Part shown: positions 52,738-60,864 of the stretch, piece by piece | How the letters are laid out: every line of letters begins with the position of its first letter | How positions within the stretch are numbered: position 1 is the first letter of the stretch | From: Aureibaculum luteum | Lineage (GTDB): Bacteria > Bacteroidota > Bacteroidia > Flavobacteriales > Flavobacteriaceae | DNA length: 64,000 bases | NCBI RefSeq assembly: GCF_003449015.1 | Contig: NZ_QRGD01000001.1 | Span: 372,001 to 436,000, forward strand | Direction of reading: 5' to 3' | Translations under genes and position numbers: made by a program | The notes under the pieces: model-generated | The model's input: the letters and a program-made list of their open reading frames with translations, nothing else | Database searches by the model: none | What the model was told of the DNA's origin: nothing

Positions 52738-53430
52738 ATGGGATTGTGGAATAACGATAAGGAATTATTTGAAATTGCCAAAAAAGAATTGTTTACGGCT
52801 TTAGTGGGCGATGTACTTGATAAAATGGGATACTTACATCAGTTTCTTTCCCCAAATATAAAACCGTTAAGAAAAGACATGGTTATTATTGGGCGAGCTA
52901 TGACAGTACTTGAAGCTGATGTTTTTTCAGAATCAGCTAAACAAACCAATAATCCAATAATGACAAAACCATTCGGAATTATGTTTGAAGCTCTAGATAG
53001 TTTAAAGGAAAACGAAGTCTACATATGCTCCGGATCATCTCCTAGATATGCCTTATGGGGTGGATTAATGAGCACAAGAGCTCTAAAGTTAAAATCTTCA
53101 GGAGCTGTGGTTGACGGATATTCAAGAGACTCAAATGAAATAGAAAAACTAAATTTTCCAACTTTTTCATTAGGCACCTATGCACAAGATCAAGGACCTA
53201 GAGGTAAAGTAATTGATTATAGAATACCTATAGAATTTAATGGGGTTCACATAAATCCGGGAGATATTGTATATGGAGATAGAGATGGTGTGTTGATTAT
53301 TCCAAAAGATGCAGAAATTGAAGCGTTTGAAGGTGCTATTGAAAAGGCAAGAGGTGAAAAATTAGTACAAAAAGCTTTAGAGGCGGGAATGAGTACCGTA
53401 GAGGCATTTAAAAAATTTGGAATTATGTAA
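52738..53430 (+). CDS. RraA-family protein with aldolase motif
   Basis: 230 residues from ATG 52738, chosen because the frame upstream overlaps the cupin gene; the first residues then are MGLWNNDKELFEIAK. RraA fold signatures: GDVLDKMGY, GGLMSTRALKLKSSG and GDIVYGDRDGVLIIP. It carries the full G-X20-R-D-X2-E motif (second Gly of LWGG, then GYSRDSNE), which in this family marks metal-dependent aldolases (HMG/CHA aldolase), absent in the RNase E regulator RraA. A 2-keto acid aldolase or decarboxylase is therefore expected. Confidence 0.8.
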   Translation: MGLWNNDKELFEIAKKELFTALVGDVLDKMGYLHQFLSPNIKPLRKDMVIIGRAMTVLEADVFSESAKQTNNPIMTKPFGIMFEALDSLKENEVYICSGSSPRYALWGGLMSTRALKLKSSGAVVDGYSRDSNEIEKLNFPTFSLGTYAQDQGPRGKVIDYRIPIEFNGVHINPGDIVYGDRDGVLIIPKDAEIEAFEGAIEKARGEKLVQKALEAGMSTVEAFKKFGIM

Positions 53431-53450
53431 TTTCTTAAAACACCAATAAT

Positions 53451-54248
53451 ATGGACGGAATAAATTTAAAAGGAAAAAAAGCATTAGTAACAGGTGGCTC
53501 ACAAGGCATTGGGGCTCAAATTTGTAGAGAATTAGCTTCACATGGTGCAGATGTTTTTATCAATTATTTTACAAATAAAGAAAAAGCTGAAATTTTAGCC
53601 TCTGAATTAAGAGAAACTTTTAACGTAAACGTATGTATCGGTGTTGCAAATGTCTCAAAACCGAATGAAGTTGAGGCAATGTTCCAACTTATGGATAAAA
53701 AATTAAATGGCATCGATATTTTAATTAACAATGCTGGTTCAGAAAGCAATAGCCATATTTTAGATTTAGATGTTGATGAATGGGATCGTGTAAATAATAT
53801 CAATTTAAAAGGACCTTTTTTATGTGCACAACAAGCCGGTAGAAGAATGGAAAAATCAGGTGGTGGTGTCATTATAAATATTTCTTCCATTCATGATACT
53901 GTCCCAAGGAAAGGTTTAACGCATTATTGTACTGCTAAAGGAGGCTTAAAAATGTTTACAAAATGTTTGGCGTTGGAACTTGCTGAAAGTAATATTAGAG
54001 TGATTTCTGTAGCTCCAGGAGCCATTGAAACAGAAATGAATCGTAAAGAAATTGCAAATTTTGGTGTAGATAAATTTCAAGGTTGGATACCTCAAGGAAG
54101 AATTGGAAATGTAAAAGATGTATCTCCAACCATTGCGTTTTTATGTTCGGATATGGCAAGTTATATGACTGGAATTGATATATATATTGATGGAGGTTAT
54201 ATGCAATCAACCATACCTTATGATCCTCGTCCTCCTAGAAAAATTTAA
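53451..54248 (+). CDS. SDR-family dehydrogenase, candidate aldose dehydrogenase
   Basis: 265 residues. Classical SDR: TGGSQGIGAQIC (NAD(P) site), NNAGSES, catalytic Ser in NISSIHD and Y-x3-K in HYCTAKGG. The overall size and C-terminal DGGYMQ... segment fit the glucose 1-dehydrogenase / gluconate 5-dehydrogenase group. In this operon an aldose 1-dehydrogenase making mannono-lactone is the best fit, since a lactonase gene follows directly. The substrate is inferred from context. Confidence 0.75.
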   Translation: MDGINLKGKKALVTGGSQGIGAQICRELASHGADVFINYFTNKEKAEILASELRETFNVNVCIGVANVSKPNEVEAMFQLMDKKLNGIDILINNAGSESNSHILDLDVDEWDRVNNINLKGPFLCAQQAGRRMEKSGGGVIINISSIHDTVPRKGLTHYCTAKGGLKMFTKCLALELAESNIRVISVAPGAIETEMNRKEIANFGVDKFQGWIPQGRIGNVKDVSPTIAFLCSDMASYMTGIDIYIDGGYMQSTIPYDPRPPRKI

Positions 54249-54277
54249 GTTTTGATATAAAATTAGAGAACCATAAA

Positions 54278-55324
54278 ATGATAATATCGACTTTTTTCAT
54301 CGGCAGTTATACACAAATGCTAACCCCCGAAATAAACGGTTTTGGAGATGGTATATCCACAATCCAACTCAATAATATTACGGGTGAATTAAGTGTTCTT
54401 CATACGATGAAGACGATTAATCCAAGTTATTTAGTAATCAGTGAGGATGGTAAATTTTTATATTGTAATACAGAGGTTGGTCTAGATAAAATGCCAAAAG
54501 TTCAGGCATATCAAATCAATGATGACTTTTCATTAGAATTTTTGAATGAACAACTCATTTCAGGAGGGTATCCTTGTCATATTGAAAAATTGGATAATAA
54601 TATTTTCGTAGCCTGTTATGAAACAGGAAACATACTTCAATTTCCTTTAGACTCAATTGGAAAACTTTTAAAATGTACCAATAATTATCAACACACAGGG
54701 GTAAGTATTAATAAAGAACGTCAGGAAAGTACTCATGCACATCAGGTCGCTATTCATCCGAATAAAAAAGAAGTTTATGTTTGTGATTTAGGTATTGATA
54801 GCATTAAAGCCTATCATTTTAATGGGACTAAACTTATAGCTGAACCAAACTATGATACTAAAGTTTCTATGGGAGGTGGTCCTAGACACATGGTATTTAA
54901 TAAAAATGGAACTTTAGCATATGTTTTAAATGAATTATCTGGCGAAGTTTCAGTCCTGAAATTTATTGAAAATGAATTTCAGCAGATTAGTACATATAGT
55001 TCTATACCACCTAATTTTAAAGGTATTCCAAGTGCTTCCGCCATAAGAATTCATCCAAATCAAACTTTTTTATATACTGCTAACAGAACCTTAGACGCCA
55101 TAACCGTTTTTAAAATAAACAATGAAAAATTAGAAGTAGTTGAATATAAATATACCGAAGGAAATGAATTAAGAGAATTTAATATTTCTCCCAATGGAAA
55201 ATGGTTAATTGCCTGTCATCAAAACTCTCATGACACAGTTGTATATAAAGTACAAAATGATGGGAAATTAATCGAAAAAAATAGAACAAAAGCAATAAAA
55301 ACACCAGTTTGTGTTGTTTTTTGA
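54278..55324 (+). CDS. Lactonase, 7-bladed beta-propeller (YbhE type)
   Basis: 348 residues. Lactonase-family repeats are visible: FIGSYTQ start, PSYLVISEDGKFLYC, HAHQVAIHPNKKEVYVCDLG, GGGPRHMVFNKNGTLAYVLNE and PNQTFLYTANR. No signal peptide, so cytoplasmic. Family members hydrolyse 6-phosphogluconolactone and sugar-acid lactones. Its place between an aldose dehydrogenase and mannonate dehydratase points to mannono-lactone hydrolysis. Confidence 0.85.
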   Translation: MIISTFFIGSYTQMLTPEINGFGDGISTIQLNNITGELSVLHTMKTINPSYLVISEDGKFLYCNTEVGLDKMPKVQAYQINDDFSLEFLNEQLISGGYPCHIEKLDNNIFVACYETGNILQFPLDSIGKLLKCTNNYQHTGVSINKERQESTHAHQVAIHPNKKEVYVCDLGIDSIKAYHFNGTKLIAEPNYDTKVSMGGGPRHMVFNKNGTLAYVLNELSGEVSVLKFIENEFQQISTYSSIPPNFKGIPSASAIRIHPNQTFLYTANRTLDAITVFKINNEKLEVVEYKYTEGNELREFNISPNGKWLIACHQNSHDTVVYKVQNDGKLIEKNRTKAIKTPVCVVF

Positions 55325-55371
55325 AACAGTTGACGTGTTGCAATAAAATTAATTAAAACATATTTAAAAAG

Positions 55372-56439
55372 ATGAAATTAGGATTCGGTTTATATAAACA
55401 CATGCTAAATACCCAGCACTATAATTTTGCCAAACAATGTGGAGCCACACATCTCGTAATTCATATGGTAGACTATTTTGGCCACAACAAGGATAATGCA
55501 GACCAGCCTATTGGAGGTAAGGATGGTTGGGGAAAGGCAGGTAGTCCTTGTGATATCTGGTCATTCGAAGATCTTATGTCCATTAAAAAAGAAATCAATG
55601 ATCACGGGTTACAGTTAGAGGCTATTGAGAATTTTGACCCTGCCCATTGGCATGATATCTTATTGGATGGCCCAAAAAAAGAGCTTCAAATGGAAAACTT
55701 GAAGCAACTTATCCGCAATGTGGGTAAAGCAGGAATACCCATTTTTGGTTATAATTTTTCATTAGCAGGGGTTGCGGCAAGAAACCAAGGGCCTTACGCT
55801 CGGGGAAAGGCCGTTTCTGTAGGTATGGATGGTGGAGATGATACACCCATTCCCAATGGTATGGTTTGGAATATGATTTATGACGAAAACGCCCCAGAAG
55901 GTACTTTGCCAAAAATCGACCATGATGAACTGTGGAATCGCCTACAGTATTTTCTGAATGAGATCCTACCGGTTGCCGAGGAAGCAGGTGTGAAAATGGC
56001 AGCCCACCCAGATGATCCACCAATGCCCTATGTTCGCAACACACCAAGATTGGTTTATCAACCTGATATGTACCAGAAATTGATAGATATGACACCTAGT
56101 CCATCAAATAATTTGGAGTTCTGTTTAGGTTCCATTGCCGAAATGACCGAGGGCGATGTTTATGAGGCAACGAATACGTATAGTAAACAGGGTAAGATTG
56201 GTTATATCCATTTTAGAAATATCATAGGGAAGGTACCCAATTACAAGGAGGTATTTGTGGATGATGGTGATATTGACATGTTCAAAATCTTAAAAATCCT
56301 TAAGAAAAACAATTTTGACGGCGTATTGATCCCTGATCACACACCGCAAATGACCTGTGATGCCCCATGGTATGCCGGAATGGCTTATGCTATGGGATAT
56401 ATGAAAGCCGCCATTTCTCTAGTTAATAATAAAAAATAA
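55372..56439 (+). CDS. uxuA: Mannonate dehydratase
   Basis: 355 residues. UxuA-type TIM barrel: MKLGFGLYKHMLNTQHYNF start, KMAAHPDDPPMPY with metal His, NNLEFCLGSIAEM (Cys metal ligand) and GKIGYIHFRNI then VLIPDHTPQM near the end. It converts D-mannonate to 2-keto-3-deoxy-D-gluconate and water in an Fe/Mn-dependent way. The key gene for the proposed oxidative mannose route. Somewhat shorter than E. coli UxuA (394) but with all metal-site segments. Confidence 0.9.
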   Translation: MKLGFGLYKHMLNTQHYNFAKQCGATHLVIHMVDYFGHNKDNADQPIGGKDGWGKAGSPCDIWSFEDLMSIKKEINDHGLQLEAIENFDPAHWHDILLDGPKKELQMENLKQLIRNVGKAGIPIFGYNFSLAGVAARNQGPYARGKAVSVGMDGGDDTPIPNGMVWNMIYDENAPEGTLPKIDHDELWNRLQYFLNEILPVAEEAGVKMAAHPDDPPMPYVRNTPRLVYQPDMYQKLIDMTPSPSNNLEFCLGSIAEMTEGDVYEATNTYSKQGKIGYIHFRNIIGKVPNYKEVFVDDGDIDMFKILKILKKNNFDGVLIPDHTPQMTCDAPWYAGMAYAMGYMKAAISLVNNKK

Positions 56440-56448
56440 ACAACACTT

Positions 56449-59400
56449 ATGCATACTAATTTAGTCAAAATCGCTCTTTTATGTATTTTTTCGCTTAATC
56501 CAAAATTTGCACAAAAAAATGAAATTAATGAGGAAATAGTTACTGTTTATTCAACCTCCCTTGTAAAGCGAAACAACGGAAATCCGGTCCAGGTAGGTAT
56601 TATTGAGATAACCGATGAGACTATTAAATCCATAAACATGGAACTACAATTTCCAGATAGAATTGAAAAATATCAATTTAAAGAACTAGATAAAAATCAG
56701 CATATTATTTCTTTTGAGTTTCCTGTTCTAAAAAAGCCTGTTAAGGTTAAGGTAAAAATAGCACAAAACGGATCTATAATCATGGAAAACACAATACAAT
56801 TTCTGCCACCAAAAACATGGAAAATTTACGATGTACAAGTTTCACACCATGATTTAGGCTACGCTGATTATTACCAACTTATGCGGCGTGATGTTCGTGA
56901 AATGGGTATTGAAAATGCCATGGAATATTCCAGAAAAACAGATGGGTGGCCTAAGAATAGTCAGTTTCATTGGACGATTGAAACAAGCGAGCCAATGATT
57001 CAATATCTATCCGAACAATCAGAAGAGGTTTTAACAGAGTTGCTAGAACGAGTTAATAAAGGTCAAATTGCAATTGGCGGTGTACACAATTCTGTTTCTA
57101 CAGAACATCTTGGATATGAAGCTATGGCACGATTGTTTTACACTCCAAACCGTTATGTTAGCGATTGGTTTACTACCAAACCATCCAAAACAGCTCTAAT
57201 TACCGATGTTGTAGGGTTTACAAGGTCGCTTGCTATGTACAGCAAAGAGGCTGATATTCCATACTTTATGTTTGGACGTAATTCTACGGTAAAGTCTTTT
57301 GATAAAGCTGAAGATGCTGCAGCATTTTACTGGCAATCTCCCGATAAAGATTCTAAAATGACACTTAGTAAAGTTTGGCATTATTACTCACCTGACCGAT
57401 TGATAAAATATGATACACGAGAAATTGCAGGACTTACTAGACGTTACGAAGCACACAAAAACTATCCATACTCTTGCATCCTTGCAGAAGATAGTTATGA
57501 TTTTGGGATGCCAGATTTTAAAAATGTAGAAGCCATAAAAAAGTGGAACGCAGAGTATGCTAATCCCACAGTGGTATCTAGTACTTTTGACATGTATTTT
57601 GAGGATTTAAGTCGTCAACAAAACAAAGAATCCTTTCAAATTTTTGATCAAGATGTTCCGAATGCTTGGGCAGATGAAGATTTAACTGATGCCGAATATG
57701 CAGCAAAAGCAAAAAGATTAAACGCAAGTTTACCAACTACTGAAAAGTGGGCAACATTTGCTTCTGCTTCTGCTCCAAAAGCCTTTCCTTGGATAGATAT
57801 TTACCAAGCCTACCACAGCTTATTAATGTGGGGCGAACATACTAACGGAGCACATTCTGAAGGCCCTGTTTTTTCACCACCATCATTAGACGACCAAACA
57901 GCAGCCAATATAACCTATTATGAACTAGAGCAGGAAATGCATCGTGATTTGGTTAGAGAAAGTAAGTTATTTCAAGACAAAGTAATAAAAGCTACTGAAA
58001 CCCTATTTACTAAGCAAATAACTACAAAAAGTAAAAACACCTTAGTGATTAATAATCCGCTTGTGCGTAAACGTTCCGATTATGTATATTTTGAGATACC
58101 TAAAAATAAAGGCGTTCGAAAAATTATTGATAACACAACAGGTAAAGAGGTTGAATTTCAAATTGATGAAAATAATTTAGCATTCTTTTATGCTCAAGAA
58201 GTTCCGTCTCTAGGTTATAAAACCTTTACACTTCATTTAGATAACTCAAAAGCATCAGCAAATTTTAAAACGGAAACTTCCCCTAAAATTGAAAATGATT
58301 TTTACATCATAACATTTGATGCTAAATCGGGGGGTATTAAAAGTCTATATGATAAGAAGTTAAAACGTGAACTTATAGACCAAAATGCCAACTTTAAATT
58401 AAATGAATATTACTATGAGCGTTTTGAGAGTACCAATTATCAAGAAGGCTCCAAAAAGTATCAAGGTAAAAGTGCAACATTCAAAGTACAACGTGGTGCA
58501 TTTGCCGACATTATTATTTCCAAAGTTGAAGCTGAAGGTTCTAAAGATATTGTACAAAAAGTAACCATTTATAAAAACAGTAATCAAATAGATTTTGAAG
58601 TTAGTTTTGATAAGGATTCCTCTGGCAGAACTTTGGATGATTATAGAAACTATTCGCCAAAAGGTAAAGAAGGTTTGTTTTACTGCTTACCATTCAATGT
58701 TCCAAACTTCACAATCAAACACGAGCTTGCAGGTGGAATAATGGAACCTATTGAAGACCAAATGGAAGGGTCATCAACCGATTATTATTCCATTCAAAAT
58801 TTTTCTGACATTTCTAATAACGATTGGGGCATAACACTAGCGGTAAAGGATGTCGATTTAGTGGAGTATGGAAAACCTCGACCTGCCTATTGGAGTAAAG
58901 GTGATGATTATGAAAACATCATGAAAAAAGCTAAACATAGTCACTTCTACCTTTATTTACTTAATAATATGTTTTTTACCAATGTGAGACAATCACAACC
59001 TGGTCCGAAAAATTTCAAATGGTCTGTAAGAAGTCATACTGGAAATTGGAGAGAAGGTAAAGCGTATAATTTTGGACGTGATTTTGCTAATCCGCTAACT
59101 TCATTTATATCCGTTGGAAAAAAAGAAGGTGTATTGCCTTCAAAATCCAATTCTTTTATTGAATTAGATTCTGAAAGTATATTATGTTCAACAATTAAAC
59201 CGGCTGAATCTAATGGAGAGGGGTACATTATGCGTTTTGTAGAGGTCAGTGGCAAAGAACAAATTGTGACTGTTAAGGCTCATTTTATAAAACAAATTGA
59301 AAAAGCTAATTTAACAAATTTAGTAGAGGTTGATCGTAACTACCCACTTCAATTACTTGGGGATAATAGTTTCAAATTTATAATCCCAGCATTTGGATTA

Positions 59401-60852
59401 CGTACCATTCGTGTCGTCCCTGTTAAAAGTCAACTACCCGAAATCGTTAAGTTCATAGGAAGCTCACTATCAGATAGCAAAATAAATCTTACTTGGAATC
59501 TATCTTCATCAAAAAATAACGACATCTCTTATTATAAAGTCTTCAGAAGTAAAACCCCGAATTTCACAACTTCATTAAGAACGTTTGTGGACAATACCGA
59601 TAAGCCTAATTTTATTGACGAACCTGTTCTGAATATTAGAGGTTGGCAAAACAATAAATTAGAACCTGAGACTTCTTATTATTACAAAGTTGAGGCAATA
59701 GGTAAAAACAATAGAGCTGGTAAAGTATCTTCTGAAATACGGGTACAAACGAAAAAAACAGAAGAAGTTAACGAAAAACCTAAAAAAGTGCTCGGTTTGG
59801 TTTCTACTTTGATAAGTGAAATAACAAACAATAATTATATAGGACTATACTTTTATACAAACATTGAAAAAGACATTAATAAGTATAACGTTTACAGAAG
59901 CACAGAAAAAGATTTTGTTCCTAATAAGACAAATATACTTGCGGAAATGGATGTAACGAAAACCTTCGAACATGTTACGCCTCATGGTTTTGCAAAAGCA
60001 ACCCGCCAACTAAAAGAATACAACCGCCTTTTATTTGTTGATGAAGATATTCAGCCATTTACAACCTATTACTATAAAGTAGTCGCAGTAGATGATGCAG
60101 GACAAATTGGTGATTTCTCAAGAGAAGTGCACACTACTACAGGAATTGCCAATTTAATACTTGTAGGAGCATCCGGATTTAGAGAAAGTAGAGAGGTTTC
60201 ATTTGAGAACCCAAATAATAATGATTGGGAAATAAGGTATACTAAAGATGGTAGCCTACCAACAACTAATTCCACGCTTTATACAGGGCCATTTGAAATA
60301 AATCAAGATGTAATGATTACAGGTTCATTATTCGAAATAGGAACTGATATAGGAGGAGGAACCGTTCATCGTGGTTTTCAAAAAGTAAAAAATTTCGAAG
60401 TGAGCTATGTTACAAAATATGACGAAAAATGGAAAAGTTCTGGAGATGTTGCACTAATTGACAACTACAGAGGAGATCTTACATTGGGTAATAATTGGCA
60501 AGGCTTTGAAGTAAATGATATGGACGTTACTATAGATTTAAAAAAAGCAACAGATGTGCAATCTGTAGCAGTATCTTGTTTGCAAAATTTTGGGACATGG
60601 GTATTTTTCCCTAATTATATAGAAGTATTTACCTCTGAAGACGGTGAAAATTTCAAATCGGAAGGACGCATAGAAACTATAAAAGAATGGCAGCGTTTAG
60701 TATCTAAACAAGCCGATTTAACGGTTTCATTCCCTATAACAAATTGCAGGTATGTTAGAGTTTTTGCTCAGAATATTGGATATATCCCGGAGTGGCATAA
60801 CTTTTCTGGAGCCAAAGCATGGTTATTTGTAGATGAAATAATAATAAAATAA
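56449..60852 (+). CDS. Large multi-domain GH38-like exported mannosidase
   Basis: 1467 residues. Short signal peptide (ends near FAQ, residue 22). GH38 catalytic region: SHHDLGYADYY with H133 and D135 as metal ligands, and ITDVVGFTRS with D253 at the nucleophile position; GEHTNGAHSEGP gives the later His. After the beta-sandwich come two fibronectin-III domains (from about 1000 and 1120, ending in YYYKV segments), a chitobiase-C/Fn3-like module (EIRYTKDGSLPTTNSTLY, about 1265) and a discoidin-like (F5/8C) domain at the C-terminus. No T9SS sorting tail is evident. Confidence 0.8.
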   Translation: MHTNLVKIALLCIFSLNPKFAQKNEINEEIVTVYSTSLVKRNNGNPVQVGIIEITDETIKSINMELQFPDRIEKYQFKELDKNQHIISFEFPVLKKPVKVKVKIAQNGSIIMENTIQFLPPKTWKIYDVQVSHHDLGYADYYQLMRRDVREMGIENAMEYSRKTDGWPKNSQFHWTIETSEPMIQYLSEQSEEVLTELLERVNKGQIAIGGVHNSVSTEHLGYEAMARLFYTPNRYVSDWFTTKPSKTALITDVVGFTRSLAMYSKEADIPYFMFGRNSTVKSFDKAEDAAAFYWQSPDKDSKMTLSKVWHYYSPDRLIKYDTREIAGLTRRYEAHKNYPYSCILAEDSYDFGMPDFKNVEAIKKWNAEYANPTVVSSTFDMYFEDLSRQQNKESFQIFDQDVPNAWADEDLTDAEYAAKAKRLNASLPTTEKWATFASASAPKAFPWIDIYQAYHSLLMWGEHTNGAHSEGPVFSPPSLDDQTAANITYYELEQEMHRDLVRESKLFQDKVIKATETLFTKQITTKSKNTLVINNPLVRKRSDYVYFEIPKNKGVRKIIDNTTGKEVEFQIDENNLAFFYAQEVPSLGYKTFTLHLDNSKASANFKTETSPKIENDFYIITFDAKSGGIKSLYDKKLKRELIDQNANFKLNEYYYERFESTNYQEGSKKYQGKSATFKVQRGAFADIIISKVEAEGSKDIVQKVTIYKNSNQIDFEVSFDKDSSGRTLDDYRNYSPKGKEGLFYCLPFNVPNFTIKHELAGGIMEPIEDQMEGSSTDYYSIQNFSDISNNDWGITLAVKDVDLVEYGKPRPAYWSKGDDYENIMKKAKHSHFYLYLLNNMFFTNVRQSQPGPKNFKWSVRSHTGNWREGKAYNFGRDFANPLTSFISVGKKEGVLPSKSNSFIELDSESILCSTIKPAESNGEGYIMRFVEVSGKEQIVTVKAHFIKQIEKANLTNLVEVDRNYPLQLLGDNSFKFIIPAFGLRTIRVVPVKSQLPEIVKFIGSSLSDSKINLTWNLSSSKNNDISYYKVFRSKTPNFTTSLRTFVDNTDKPNFIDEPVLNIRGWQNNKLEPETSYYYKVEAIGKNNRAGKVSSEIRVQTKKTEEVNEKPKKVLGLVSTLISEITNNNYIGLYFYTNIEKDINKYNVYRSTEKDFVPNKTNILAEMDVTKTFEHVTPHGFAKATRQLKEYNRLLFVDEDIQPFTTYYYKVVAVDDAGQIGDFSREVHTTTGIANLILVGASGFRESREVSFENPNNNDWEIRYTKDGSLPTTNSTLYTGPFEINQDVMITGSLFEIGTDIGGGTVHRGFQKVKNFEVSYVTKYDEKWKSSGDVALIDNYRGDLTLGNNWQGFEVNDMDVTIDLKKATDVQSVAVSCLQNFGTWVFFPNYIEVFTSEDGENFKSEGRIETIKEWQRLVSKQADLTVSFPITNCRYVRVFAQNIGYIPEWHNFSGAKAWLFVDEIIIK

Positions 60853-60864
60853 AGAATTTATAAA

